Below are positions 1 through 9,248 of a DNA stretch of 64,000 nt, piece by piece. Positions within the stretch are counted from its first letter, which is position 1, and each line of letters starts with the position of its first letter. Both the position numbers and the translations under genes were made by a program. Below the pieces are notes generated by a model that made no database searches, was not told where the DNA came from, and saw nothing but the letters and a program-made list of their open reading frames with translations. Origin of the DNA: CAMAVH01 sp964628235 (GTDB taxonomy: Bacteria; Pseudomonadota; Alphaproteobacteria; SMXQ01); contig CAZVLU010000010.1 of the NCBI GenBank assembly GCA_964628235.1, forward strand, positions 17,026 to 81,025, read 5' to 3'.

Positions 1-96
1 GGCGACCCCTCGCCCCTTTTTTCATCTCATCGTCGCGGCGACCGAAACGTGGCGCGGCGCTGCGGGTTTTAACGCCCGACCATCAACGGGTCGCCA

Positions 97-486
97 TTAA
101 CGGGTAGGCGGCGCGGTCGGCGTGCCGCTCTGGCTCGGCGCCGGCACAGTCGGCGACGGCCCAGAGGGCGTCGAGGGCGCCACGGGCGGCGCCATCGGCG
201 AGGTCGAGGGCAAGCTCGGGGCTGTGGCCGGCATCGCATCGAAGATCGAGCGCGGCTGCTTGGTCGCGCCGGCGAGGATCGCCAGCACCAGGCAATTGAC
301 CATGAACAGCGTGGCGAGAACTGCGGTGATGCGCGTCAGCATGCTGGCCTGGGCGCGGCCCGTCATCATGCCGCCGCCTTGGCCGCCGCCGATTCCCAGC
401 GCGCCGCCTTCGCTGCGCTGCAAAAGGACGGTCACGGTCAGACCGAGAGCCAGGAAAATATGGATGACCAGGAGGAGTGTCGTCAT
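97..486 (-). CDS. secG: Preprotein translocase subunit SecG
   Basis: SecG is the small membrane subunit of the SecYEG channel and assists SecA-driven export across the inner membrane. The 129-residue product has two hydrophobic segments (about residues 3-22 and 50-72). They flank the family's Gly-rich cytoplasmic loop, which here reads GGALGIGGGQGGG and is followed by MMTGR. The C-terminal 45 residues are a Pro/Ser/Thr-rich tail, common in alphaproteobacterial SecG. It follows tpiA on the same strand, 86 bases downstream, as in many relatives, so co-transcription is likely. The loop and topology make the call secure; the tail has no assigned role. Confidence 0.95.
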   Translation of the reverse strand: MTTLLLVIHIFLALGLTVTVLLQRSEGGALGIGGGQGGGMMTGRAQASMLTRITAVLATLFMVNCLVLAILAGATKQPRSIFDAMPATAPSLPSTSPMAPPVAPSTPSGPSPTVPAPSQSGTPTAPPTR

Positions 487-572
487 GGGCGCTTTCTCTA
501 CTCGCTTTCGCCAGGTTCCGCTAGGGGCAAGTCACCGTGGCGACGGCTCTTTTTAGAAGGTTAGGCCCGCGG

Positions 573-1328
573 CTATGGGCAGGCGCGCGCGATAGCGGCG
601 AAATCCGCCGCGTTCAAACTGGCGCCGCCGACCAGCGCCCCGTCGACATCGGCCAGGCGCAAAATCTCCGCGGCGTTCGACGGTTTCACAGACCCGCCGT
701 ATAGCAGACGGAGGCTCGCCGCCTCGTTGCTGCGTTTGGCCAATTCGGCCCGGATATGGGCATGGGCGGCGGCAATTTCATCGTTGGTCGGCGTGCGCCC
801 GGTGCCGATGGCCCAGACCGGCTCATAGGCGACGACCGTATTGGCCGCTTTCGCGCCCTCGGGAACCGAGCCGGCGATCTGACGCGCCAGCACCGCCAGG
901 GTCTCGCCCGCGACATATTGCGCTTCCGTTTCGCCGATGCAGACGATGGCCGTCAATCCCGCCGCTTGCGCGGCCTGGGCCTTGGCCTGGACTTGGGCGT
1001 CGGTTTCGGCGTGATCGGTGCGGCGCTCCGAATGGCCGACGATGGCGTAAGTCGCCCCCGCATCGCGCAGCATGGCCGCGCTGATATCGCCGGTGTGAGC
1101 GCCGGAGACCTTGGCGTGGCAATCCTGGCCGCCCGTGGCGACCGCGCTGCCGGTCAGCGTCTGCGCCACCGTCATCACCAGCGTCGCCGGCGGGCAAACC
1201 AGCAATTCGCAAGCGACCGCGCCGGGCTTGCCGACATCACCGGCCACCGCTTTCGCGAGGGCGAGGCCATCGGACTGCAAACCGTTCATCTTCCAATTGC
1301 CGGCGATCAACGGGCGGCGAGCGGCCAT
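573..1328 (-). CDS. tpiA: Triose-phosphate isomerase
   Basis: Interconverts dihydroxyacetone phosphate and glyceraldehyde 3-phosphate in cytosolic glycolysis and gluconeogenesis. The 251-residue protein has normal family length. The catalytic set is visible: Lys13 in GNWKMN, His in VGHSERR, Glu in AYEPVWAIGTG, and the phosphate-binding LLYGGSVKP near the C terminus. The ATG at 1328 is preceded by an AAGGGAAC ribosome-binding site. It diverges from ppiD across 249 bases that hold no other recognisable gene, and it precedes secG. Confidence 0.97.
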   Translation of the reverse strand: MAARRPLIAGNWKMNGLQSDGLALAKAVAGDVGKPGAVACELLVCPPATLVMTVAQTLTGSAVATGGQDCHAKVSGAHTGDISAAMLRDAGATYAIVGHSERRTDHAETDAQVQAKAQAAQAAGLTAIVCIGETEAQYVAGETLAVLARQIAGSVPEGAKAANTVVAYEPVWAIGTGRTPTNDEIAAAHAHIRAELAKRSNEAASLRLLYGGSVKPSNAAEILRLADVDGALVGGASLNAADFAAIARACP

Positions 1329-1577
1329 ACGGTTGTTCCCTTTATCAAAATTGCTCTATAGGGGCGGCTTCCTAACACGCGCGATAGAAACTGCCAATCG
1401 CCCCTACCATCCCCATCGGACGGCAAAAGGCCACGGTTTTTGCTGTGATTTCCGTGTTGCAGGGCCTAGGAGCCGCTTCTATCATGCGCCGCGCCCTGCA
1501 AGTGCCTGTTTCTCTAGCGCCTTTCGCTGGAATTGGGCCGCGCCTAGATTCCCTCGTTTCGTACAGGCCCCACGTCA

Positions 1578-3452
1578 ATGCTCCAGTCCATGCGCCAACA
1601 CGCCACCTCTTGGGTGGTGAAGATTCTGTTTGGGCTCCTGATCTTGAGCTTCGGCCTGTGGGGCATCAACGACATCTTCCTCGGCGAACGCGACCCGACG
1701 GTGGCCACGGTCGACGGCAACAAGATTCCGCTATCGCAGCTCAATGACGCCGTGAAGCAAGAGATGGAACGCTTCCAACCGATCTTCGGCGGCACGCTCG
1801 ATTCGCAGCAGGCCAAGCAGCTCGGCCTGGTCGACCAAGCGCTCGAACGGCTGATCGACCGCGCAGTGTTCAACAAGGCGGCGGGCGACCTCGGCCTCGC
1901 CGTCGGCGACCAGATGGTGCTGCGCCATATCCAGAGCGAGCCGGCCTTCCGCAACGCCCTGGGCCAGTTCGACCGCGCCAATTTCCAGCAAGTGCTGATG
2001 GCGAACAATTTGAACGAAGAGCGCTACGTCGCCCTCCTGCGCCGCGACCTGGCGACGCGCCAGCTTGCCGGCGTCGTCGGCATCGACGCGCCGGTGCCCA
2101 GCGTGCTGACCGAATCGCTGCATCGCTACCGTGAGGAAAGCCGCATCGCCGACATCGTCGCCGTGCCGGCCAACGATTCGGCCACCCCGGCCCCGCCCGA
2201 CGAAGCGACGCTCGCCGACTATTACAAGGCCAACAGCGACCGCTTCATGGCCCCCGAATACCGCACGCTCAGCTATGTCGCTATCGATCCTGCCGCCATC
2301 GCCGAGGAAGTCGCTATCGACGAAGACCGTTTGCGCAGCGAATACAACAGCCGCATCAGCGATTTCACCCTGCGCGAACGCCGCGACGTCGACCAACTCG
2401 TGCTGCGCGACGAGGATCAAGCCAAGCGCGTCGCCGGCCTGATGGATCAAGGTCGCAGCATGGAAGCGGCCCTCAAGGAATCCGGCGTCTCCGCCCAGGT
2501 CATCAAGCTCGGCTGGGTCGAGCGCGCCGATCTGCTCGGCGAAATCGCCGGCCCTGTCTTTGCCCTGAAGGGCGGCCAGCACAGCGCGCCGCTGAAAAGC
2601 ACGCTCGGCTTCCATGTCGTGCGCGTCAACGGCGCCGAAGAGGGCCGCGTCAAGCCGTTCGAGGAAGTCCGCGAAGATCTGCGCCGCACGATCGCCAATC
2701 GCGAAGCCGGCGACGCCGCGCATAGCCTGTCGATCAAGCTGGAAGACGCCCTTGCCGGCGGCGCTTCGCTCGAAGAAGCGGCGACGCAGATCGGCCTCAA
2801 GGTCGCCAAAGTGCCGGCCATCGACAGCAACGGCCTGACCGAAGCCGGCCGCGCCGCGCCGACCTTGCCGCCCGACCAAGTGTTCATCCGCACCGCCTTC
2901 ACCACGCCGGAAAATCAGGAATCCTCGCTGCTCGAACTGGCGAACGGCGTCTATGCCGTGCTGCATGTCGACAGCCTGCGTCCCGCCGCCGCCAAGCCGC
3001 TCGAGCAGATCAAAAGCGATCTGATCGCCGCCTGGCAGGACGAGCAGCGCCGCGCCGCCGCCGAAAAACGCGCCCAAGCCCTGCTCGACAAGATCAAAGG
3101 CGGCCAGGCCCTTGCCGCCGCCGCGACCGCCGACAAACTGCAAGTGAAGACCACGCAGCCCTTCACGCGCGCGACGCATGAATCCGAAGCGGGCGTGCCG
3201 GAATCGATCAAGGCCGACATCTTCGCCTTACAATTGGGCGAGGCCGCCATCGGCGAAACGCGCGACGGCTATGTCGTCGCCGTTTTGAAGGAAGTGCGCC
3301 CGGCGCCGGCCCTCGCCGCCGACACGCGCAGCCGGCTCGACGAGCAGTTGGCGCAGTCCATCGGCGGCGACCTGCTCGATCAATTCGCCGCTGCGCTGCG
3401 CCAACGCTACGACGTCGAAATCGAGCGCAGCGTCATCGACCAGCGGTTCTAA
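1578..3452 (+). CDS. ppiD: Membrane-anchored peptidylprolyl isomerase, PpiD/SurA-N type
   Basis: A 624-residue periplasmic folding chaperone held by one N-terminal membrane segment (about residues 13-33). A SurA-like N-terminal chaperone region follows, then a parvulin rotamase domain at roughly 270-350 (ending near STLGFHVVRV) and a second, more degenerate C-terminal region. PpiD-type proteins sit at the Sec exit and help outer-membrane proteins fold; that role is inferred from the family. No good Shine-Dalgarno precedes the ATG at 1578, so the start is set mainly by the membrane anchor. It ends one base before trpE, and this ppiD-trpE junction is common in Rhodospirillales. Confidence 0.9.
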   Translation: MLQSMRQHATSWVVKILFGLLILSFGLWGINDIFLGERDPTVATVDGNKIPLSQLNDAVKQEMERFQPIFGGTLDSQQAKQLGLVDQALERLIDRAVFNKAAGDLGLAVGDQMVLRHIQSEPAFRNALGQFDRANFQQVLMANNLNEERYVALLRRDLATRQLAGVVGIDAPVPSVLTESLHRYREESRIADIVAVPANDSATPAPPDEATLADYYKANSDRFMAPEYRTLSYVAIDPAAIAEEVAIDEDRLRSEYNSRISDFTLRERRDVDQLVLRDEDQAKRVAGLMDQGRSMEAALKESGVSAQVIKLGWVERADLLGEIAGPVFALKGGQHSAPLKSTLGFHVVRVNGAEEGRVKPFEEVREDLRRTIANREAGDAAHSLSIKLEDALAGGASLEEAATQIGLKVAKVPAIDSNGLTEAGRAAPTLPPDQVFIRTAFTTPENQESSLLELANGVYAVLHVDSLRPAAAKPLEQIKSDLIAAWQDEQRRAAAEKRAQALLDKIKGGQALAAAATADKLQVKTTQPFTRATHESEAGVPESIKADIFALQLGEAAIGETRDGYVVAVLKEVRPAPALAADTRSRLDEQLAQSIGGDLLDQFAAALRQRYDVEIERSVIDQRF

Positions 3453-3453
3453 G

Positions 3454-4989
3454 ATGAAGACGCTGCCCGAGTTCGTCGCTTTCGCCGAAGCCTATCGGGC
3501 GAAGTCGGCGCAGATCGTCTGGACGCGCCTCGTCGCCGATTTGGAGACGCCGGTCTCGGCGTTGCTCAAGCTCGCCGAAGGCCAGCCCAACAGCTTTCTG
3601 TTCGAGTCGGTCGAAGGCGGCGCGCGCCGCGCGCGATACTCTTTCCTCGGCTTCAAGCCCGACCTGATCTGGAAATCGTCCGGCGCCAAGGCCGAGATCA
3701 ACCGCAACGCCCTCGCCAACCTCAATGACTTTCAGCCCTGCGACGGCGCGCCGCTCGCTGCGCTGCGCGCGCTGATCAAGGAGTCGCATATCGAGACGCC
3801 GGCCGACCTGCCGCCGATGGCCGCCGGCCTGTTCGGCTATATGGGTTACGACATGGTGCGCCAGGTCGAAGTCTTGCCCGACGCCAATCCCGATGAACTG
3901 TATGTGCCGGAAAGCGTCTTTTTACGCCCGACCGTGGTCGCCATCTTCGATCATCTCGAAGATACCGTCTCCCTCGTGACGCCGGTGTGGCCCGATCTCG
4001 CCGACAAAAACGTCACCGAGAAAGAAGCCGACGCGGCCTATGCCGCCGCGCAATGGCGCCTGACGGAAGCGCTGTCCGCCTTCGAAGGCCCGCTGCCCTA
4101 TCGCCACGAAGCGGCCGACGGCGAGCAGCCGGCGCCGGTGCCGACCTCCAACACCACGCTGGCGGAATACACGGCGAACGTCGAACGGGCGAAAGAGTAC
4201 ATCCGCGCCGGCGACATTTTTCAGGTCGTGCCGTCGCAGCGCTTTTCGGTGCCGTTCCACCTGCCGCCGATCGCGCTCTATCGCTCGCTGCGCCGCCTCA
4301 ATCCGTCGCCCTTCCTGTTCTTCATGGATTTCGGCGGCTTCGCCATCGTCGGCTCGAGTCCGGAAATTCTCGTGCGGCTGCGCGACGGCAAGGTGACGAT
4401 CCGCCCGATCGCCGGCACGCGCCCGCGCGGCAAGACGCCGGCAGAAGACGCCGCGCTGGCCGAAGAACTGCTCGCCGACCCGAAAGAGCTTGCCGAACAT
4501 CTCATGCTGCTCGATCTCGGGCGCAACGATGTCGGCCGCGTCGCCAAAATCGGCACCGTGCGCGTCACCGAGCAAATGGTGATCGAGCGCTACTCGCATG
4601 TCATGCATATCGTCTCGAACGTCGAGGGCGAGATCGACCCCAAGCATGACGCCATCGACGCGCTGATGGCCGGCTTCCCCGCCGGCACCGTCTCGGGGGC
4701 GCCCAAAGTGCGCGCCATGGAGATCATCGACGAGTTGGAAAAGACCCGGCGCGGCATCTATGCCGGCGCCATCGGCTACTTCGCCGCCAACGGCGCGATG
4801 GACAGCTGCATCGCGTTGCGCACCGCCCTGGTGAAGGACCGCACGCTCTATATTCAAGCCGGCGGCGGCGTCGTCGCCGACAGCGATCCCAAGGCCGAAT
4901 ACGAAGAAAGCCAGAACAAGGCGCGGGCTTTGGTGCGCGCCGCCGAAGAGGCCGTGCAGTTCGCCGCTGGCCGCCGGGGGCGCAATTAG
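3454..4989 (+). CDS. trpE: Anthranilate synthase component I
   Basis: Catalyses formation of anthranilate from chorismate with ammonia supplied by TrpG, the first committed step to tryptophan. The 511-residue protein has the N-terminal anthranilate synthase domain (about 25-170) and the C-terminal chorismate-binding domain (about 225-490). The latter contains LDLGRNDVGR, AGTVSGAPK and the final IQAGGGVVADS. Its ATG lies one base after the ppiD stop, so translation is probably coupled. Its usual partners trpG, trpD and trpC are about 15 kb downstream, separated by accessory genes. Confidence 0.97.
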   Translation: MKTLPEFVAFAEAYRAKSAQIVWTRLVADLETPVSALLKLAEGQPNSFLFESVEGGARRARYSFLGFKPDLIWKSSGAKAEINRNALANLNDFQPCDGAPLAALRALIKESHIETPADLPPMAAGLFGYMGYDMVRQVEVLPDANPDELYVPESVFLRPTVVAIFDHLEDTVSLVTPVWPDLADKNVTEKEADAAYAAAQWRLTEALSAFEGPLPYRHEAADGEQPAPVPTSNTTLAEYTANVERAKEYIRAGDIFQVVPSQRFSVPFHLPPIALYRSLRRLNPSPFLFFMDFGGFAIVGSSPEILVRLRDGKVTIRPIAGTRPRGKTPAEDAALAEELLADPKELAEHLMLLDLGRNDVGRVAKIGTVRVTEQMVIERYSHVMHIVSNVEGEIDPKHDAIDALMAGFPAGTVSGAPKVRAMEIIDELEKTRRGIYAGAIGYFAANGAMDSCIALRTALVKDRTLYIQAGGGVVADSDPKAEYEESQNKARALVRAAEEAVQFAAGRRGRN

Positions 4990-5101
4990 GGCTGGATTTA
5001 CAAGCGAGCGCATCGATTGATGCTCGATTTGATTTGTAACCTGGGTTGCAGGTTCGCCACTCCCTCAAATAGACTGGAACGGTCTACCGGGGGAATCATC
5101 T

Positions 5102-5614
5102 ATGAAGAAGCTATTCGCGGCCGCGACTGCAGTCCTGTTGCTGGGGCTCTCCGCCTGCCAACAGTCGAGCCAGAACGCTTACCGTTATAATGAAGTCGGT
5201 AAATCGTCTGCTGTTAGCTTCGGCACCGTCCTGGCAGTGCGCCCAATCGATATCATCGGTGAAAACAGCGGCGCCGGCGCCGTGATCGGCGGCGCTGCCG
5301 GGGCGGGTGCCGGAAGCGCCTTCGGATCAGGCTCCGGCAACAATTGGGCGATTGGCGCAGGTCTCATCGCCGGCGCTATCGCTGGCGCTCTGGCCGAACA
5401 AGCTATGTCCGATCGCAAAGGCGTCGAATACACCATCATCCTTGAGTCTGGAATAACTCTGACCCTGGCGCAGGAAAGCCCCAAGGACGAGCGCATCATG
5501 CAAGCTGGAGAACGAGTGATCGTTCAAAATACGGGCGGCTATCAGCGCGTCTTGCCAGCAAGCAACTTGCCGACGGAAGTCAAACGTCCGCAAGGCATCA
5601 AACTCGTCGATTGA
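5102..5614 (+). CDS. SlyB/17-kDa-antigen-like glycine-zipper lipoprotein
   Basis: A 170-residue predicted outer-membrane lipoprotein. The signal peptide ends in a lipobox (LSAC, Cys19). A Gly/Ala-rich stretch at about 55-105 carries repeated GxxxG-type spacing typical of glycine-zipper domains, and a small beta-rich C-terminal part follows. SlyB-like proteins stabilise the outer membrane under stress; that function is inferred from the family only. The start is supported by GGGGGAA just upstream. A plausible promoter, TTGCAG-18-TAGACT, lies in the 112-base gap after trpE. It is probably co-transcribed with the next lipoprotein gene. G+C is visibly lower than in trpE. Confidence 0.8.
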   Translation: MKKLFAAATAVLLLGLSACQQSSQNAYRYNEVGKSSAVSFGTVLAVRPIDIIGENSGAGAVIGGAAGAGAGSAFGSGSGNNWAIGAGLIAGAIAGALAEQAMSDRKGVEYTIILESGITLTLAQESPKDERIMQAGERVIVQNTGGYQRVLPASNLPTEVKRPQGIKLVD

Positions 5615-5622
5615 GGGACATT

Positions 5623-6282
5623 ATGCGCCGTTCCGCCATTTGCATCATCGCACTTTTGTCTTTGGCCGCATGTACGGGCCAAACCGTTATCCCGCAGATC
5701 AACGTGCAAACGCCAGCCGGGATTAAACCAACCCCTGGCCAATATGCCGCGATGATCCAATCCGGCGGCTGGGCATTGAAGACCGAGTCTGAAGGCTTAA
5801 CCTGCGGCGCATGGTCGTTCGATACAGATGTCAACGGCCCCTACGAATCTGCCATGCGCGAGGTGCTGACCCGCTCCCTAGAGAAGGTCACATTCGTCAA
5901 CCAAGCCTTATCGCCGGCGGAATTGAAAGCTAAAGGCATGACGGCGCAGGTCGTCATCCATCAAGGTAACGCCGATTCCAAGTTCAGCATTTCGCAGAAT
6001 TTCTTTAGCGGCACCGCCCGCAGTGATCTGGCGCTGACCGTGACCCTTGCCATTCTGGACGACAAGGGATTGAGCTATCAGCACACCACCACCGGCAAGG
6101 GCACCGGCAGCAAAGAGATTTTCACCTGTAACAGCATAGGCGACGCGGTCGGCACCGCAGCTCAAGATGCCATCCAGAACATAGTGAAAGATATCATCCT
6201 CTATGTGAGAGATGGGCTGCGTGAGCGCTTAATCCCGGCCCAACCCGTGGCCGAGATGGCCGTCCCGCAATCGCAGTCCTGA
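5623..6282 (+). CDS. Hypothetical lipoprotein
   Basis: I do not recognise this 219-residue product. The N terminus is a lipoprotein signal (LAAC lipobox, Cys about residue 17), so an envelope location is likely. The ATG at 5623 is chosen over an in-frame TTG at 5611 because GAGG sits six bases before it and the signal peptide starts cleanly there. The body is soluble with no repeats and contains two Cys (in LTCGAW and FTCNS). The gene begins 8 bases after the SlyB-like gene, which suggests they work together. A hand count over 5941-6000 gives 31 of 60 G+C, low for this window, so the pair may be a later acquisition. Confidence 0.7.
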   Translation: MRRSAICIIALLSLAACTGQTVIPQINVQTPAGIKPTPGQYAAMIQSGGWALKTESEGLTCGAWSFDTDVNGPYESAMREVLTRSLEKVTFVNQALSPAELKAKGMTAQVVIHQGNADSKFSISQNFFSGTARSDLALTVTLAILDDKGLSYQHTTTGKGTGSKEIFTCNSIGDAVGTAAQDAIQNIVKDIILYVRDGLRERLIPAQPVAEMAVPQSQS

Positions 6283-6364
6283 AGCGTTCGCCAGCAGACA
6301 CAAAACTATCCTATTGTTTTAAGTGATATTTTTGCCGTCACGCCGGCTCTCACCCTCCCTTTTA

Positions 6365-6374
6365 AACAATTGTT
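6365..6374. promoter_or_regulatory. AT-rich upstream region with AACAATTGTT palindrome
   Basis: The 173 bases before the FadL-type gene are conspicuously AT-rich for this genome. They hold a perfect 10-bp palindrome at these positions, followed by a TATAAG that could serve as a -10 element. A promoter and operator for the FadL/kinase pair is the simplest reading. No factor can be named. Confidence 0.35.
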
Positions 6375-6455
6375 AATTTTATAAGTCCTTAATCCCGCTC
6401 ATGGATGCGAGTCGGGCCCTCCTCCCGAAGCGCACTCTGGGGAGGGATCCAAGCT

Positions 6456-7724
6456 TTGCGTATTCATCAGGTCAGCGGAGCGCTCGCGCTCGTCGCATTA
6501 ACCACGTTTTGCGCAATCGATGCGCAGGCCGGCGCGTTCCTCATGCAGGAGCAAAGCGCCAAGGCCAGCGGTCGCGCGTTCGCCGGTGAAGCCGCCATCG
6601 CGGAAGACGCCAGCACGATCTTTTACAATCCCGCCGGCATGACCGAACTGAGCGGCACGCAATTCCTCGCCGGCGGCTACATGGTCAAGCCCGAAGCCAA
6701 GCTCAGCGACCGCGGCTCCACAGTTGGCGGCGGCGCGATTGGCGGACGCGGCGGCGACCAAGCCTTCGACGCGCAGCCGATGGGGCATTTCTACGCCGCC
6801 ACCCCGGCAAGCGAGAACGTCTGGCTCGGCCTCGCCGTCACCGTCCCCTACGGCCTCGCCAACAAATATAAGTCCGACTATTTCGGCCGTTATGATTCGA
6901 TCGAAAGCCGCATCGTCGCCGTCGATGTCGCGCCGAGCCTCGCATACAAGATCAACCCGCGCCTGTCGGTCGGCGGCGGCATCGATTTCCAATATATAGA
7001 CGCCAAGCTCGTCAACGCGCTGCCCAACCCGGGCGATCTCGGCAACCCCGCATCCGACGGCAAACTCAGCATTGCCGGCGAGGGCTTCAGCGTCGGCTAC
7101 AACGTCGGCGTTTTGTACAAGCCGACCGAGGCGCTCAATCTCGGCCTGACCTATCGCTCTGCGATCGATCAAGACATCAGCGGCCAATCGACGCAGATAT
7201 TCGGCGCCACGACGATCCAGAACGTCAGCACCACGGTCGCCCTGCCCGACATCGTCTCGCTTGCCGGCGCTTATAAGCTGAGCGGCGCGACCACCCTGCT
7301 CGCCCAGGCCAACTATTACAATTGGAGCCGCTTCGAGAAGCTCGAGTTCAACTTCTCCGACGGCACCACGGCGATTCTCGACCAGAACTTCACCGACACG
7401 TTCGGCCTCTCGATCGGCGCGCAGCATAAGCTGCCCGGCGGCTGGACCTTCCGCGGCGGCCTGCAATACGACCAAACGCCGACGCGCGACGCCAACCGCT
7501 CCACCGCCATTCCCGACACCGACCGCTTCTGGCTCGGCCTCGGGGCTTCCTATGCCGTGACGGAGAGAGTCACGATCGACGTCTCTTACATGCACATGTT
7601 CGCCAAAGAAGCGCCCATCAACCGCGTGAATAGCTTCCCCGCCCTCGGCACGACTGCGGTGACGACGGGCATGACCGAAACCAGCTCTGACGTTCTGGGC
7701 TTCGGCCTGCAGGTGGCCTTTTGA
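6456..7724 (+). CDS. Outer-membrane transporter, OmpP1/FadL/TodX family
   Basis: FadL-family barrels carry long-chain fatty acids or aromatic hydrocarbons across the outer membrane. The product is 422 residues from the TTG at 6456. That start is preferred over the upstream ATG at 6405 because GGGGAGGG lies just before it and because translation from it gives a proper signal peptide ending ...DAQA before GAFLMQEQS. The mature N terminus carries family features: GAFLMQEQSAK, then AEDASTIFYNPAGMT. The C terminus ends in Phe, as expected for a BAM substrate. The stop overlaps the start of a histidine kinase gene (TTGA), an unusual pairing. The substrate cannot be read from sequence. Confidence 0.88.
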   Translation: MRIHQVSGALALVALTTFCAIDAQAGAFLMQEQSAKASGRAFAGEAAIAEDASTIFYNPAGMTELSGTQFLAGGYMVKPEAKLSDRGSTVGGGAIGGRGGDQAFDAQPMGHFYAATPASENVWLGLAVTVPYGLANKYKSDYFGRYDSIESRIVAVDVAPSLAYKINPRLSVGGGIDFQYIDAKLVNALPNPGDLGNPASDGKLSIAGEGFSVGYNVGVLYKPTEALNLGLTYRSAIDQDISGQSTQIFGATTIQNVSTTVALPDIVSLAGAYKLSGATTLLAQANYYNWSRFEKLEFNFSDGTTAILDQNFTDTFGLSIGAQHKLPGGWTFRGGLQYDQTPTRDANRSTAIPDTDRFWLGLGASYAVTERVTIDVSYMHMFAKEAPINRVNSFPALGTTAVTTGMTETSSDVLGFGLQVAF

Positions 7725-9172
7725 CAGTTGACGCGACCTCCCCGCTCCGGCGTTTCGGCGTCGGCGACAGCTCGGCGCCGCCGGGCTACGGCCTGAACAC
7801 GCTCAGCCTGAGCTTCGTCGACGGCGAGATCGAGCGGCGATTTACCGCCGAGCATCTCAACCGCGCGCTGCCGACGATCCGCGTCTTCTTGCTGGCCGCC
7901 TGCGCGCTGTACGCGCTGTTCGGCATCCTCGACTACTACATCCTGCCGGAAACCCACGGCATCATGTGGCTGATCCGCTATGCCGGCGTCTGCCCGCTGC
8001 TGCTCCTGGCGCTGGCGCTCACCTATCATCCGTCCTTCTCGCGCATCGCCCAATTCGTGCTCGGCACGTCGAGCTTCATCGCCGGCCTCGGCATCATCGC
8101 CATGACCGCCTTCGCCGAAGAGCCCGGCAACCGCCTCTATTATGCCGGCCTGATCATGGTGGTGATCTATTCCGCCAGCTTGATCCGCTTGCGCTGCGTC
8201 AACTCGACGATGATCTGCCTCGTGCTGTTCGGGCTCTATCAGATCTCGGCGATCTGGCTCAATCCGATCCCGCCGGAATATCTGCTGAGCAACAACTTCT
8301 TCCTCGGCATGTCGGTCGCCGTCGGCGTGTTCTCGAGCTACGTGCAGGAACTCTACATCCGCAAGGAGTTCATCAGCACCGAGATGCTCAAGCAGGAAAA
8401 AACTCGTGTCATAGAACTCTTGACCGAAGCGCAAGCCGCCAACAAGGCGAAGAGCGACTTCCTCGCGATTATGAGCCATGAACTGCGCACGCCGCTCAAT
8501 GCCATCCTCGGCTTCTCGGAAATCATCAAGATCCGCATGTTCGGGCCGATCGGCTCGGAAAAATATTCGTCCTACGTGGAAGACATCCACAGCACGGCGC
8601 GCCACTTGCTGACCATCATCACCGATGTGTTGGACTTCTCGAAGGCCGAGGTCGGCAAGCTGTCGATCGCCGAGGAGAACGTCGATGTCATCGACGTGCT
8701 CGACCAGTGCTTCCGCATCGTGCGCGACAAGGCGGCGCAGTCGGGCCTGCGCATCAGCCTGCGCGACATCCCGCGCAACGTCGTCTTGAAAGTGGACAAG
8801 ACGCTGATCAAGCAGGTGTTCATCAACCTGCTCAGCAACGCCCTGAAATTCACGCCGCCGGGCGGCGAGATCAGCGCCTCGATCCAGCGCAACGCCGACG
8901 GCGGCTGGTCGGTGCGCATCGCCGACACCGGCATCGGCATCGCCGAAGCCGACATTCCGCGCGTCATGGAGCCGTTCGTCCAGGTCGAGAGCGTCATGGT
9001 GCGCAAGAATGGCGGCACCGGCCTCGGCCTGCCGCTCTCCAAGAAGATCATGCTGCTGCATGGCGGCAATCTGGAAATCGTCAGCACGCTGGGCGCCGGC
9101 ACGACGGTGATCGTCGATTTCCCGGCCAGCCGCTTCGTGGCGCTGGACGACAAGGCCGTCGGCGCCGCCTAA
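7721..9172 (+). CDS. Six-TM membrane sensor histidine kinase
   Basis: A 483-residue kinase. Six hydrophobic segments between about residues 51 and 210 form a membrane sensor with almost no periplasmic loop. They lead through a short coiled stretch into a HisKA domain with the phospho-acceptor His253 in SHELRTPLN. An HATPase domain follows with N box (INLLSNALKF), G1 (ADTGIGI) and G2 (GGTGLGL). The TTG start at 7721 overlaps the stop of the FadL-type gene, so translation is coupled and the kinase may sense a lipid or hydrophobic ligand (inference). No response regulator gene is adjacent. The sensor domain matches no named MASE-type domain that I can assign with confidence. Confidence 0.88.
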   Translation: MTVDATSPLRRFGVGDSSAPPGYGLNTLSLSFVDGEIERRFTAEHLNRALPTIRVFLLAACALYALFGILDYYILPETHGIMWLIRYAGVCPLLLLALALTYHPSFSRIAQFVLGTSSFIAGLGIIAMTAFAEEPGNRLYYAGLIMVVIYSASLIRLRCVNSTMICLVLFGLYQISAIWLNPIPPEYLLSNNFFLGMSVAVGVFSSYVQELYIRKEFISTEMLKQEKTRVIELLTEAQAANKAKSDFLAIMSHELRTPLNAILGFSEIIKIRMFGPIGSEKYSSYVEDIHSTARHLLTIITDVLDFSKAEVGKLSIAEENVDVIDVLDQCFRIVRDKAAQSGLRISLRDIPRNVVLKVDKTLIKQVFINLLSNALKFTPPGGEISASIQRNADGGWSVRIADTGIGIAEADIPRVMEPFVQVESVMVRKNGGTGLGLPLSKKIMLLHGGNLEIVSTLGAGTTVIVDFPASRFVALDDKAVGAA

Positions 9173-9195
9173 GTCCCCTTCCCCATTCGCGCAAA

Positions 9196-9229
9196 GAAAA
9201 ACGGCGGACCCTTTGGGATCCGCCGTTTT
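9196..9229. terminator. Bidirectional rho-independent terminator
   Basis: Inverted repeat with arms AAAACGGCGGACCC-like and GGATCCGCCGTTTT around a short loop, with A-run and T-run on opposite sides. It lies between the convergent histidine kinase and PilZ-methyltransferase genes and fits termination of both. Confidence 0.85.
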
Positions 9230-9248
9230 CGTTTCGCGATGAAGCCGT

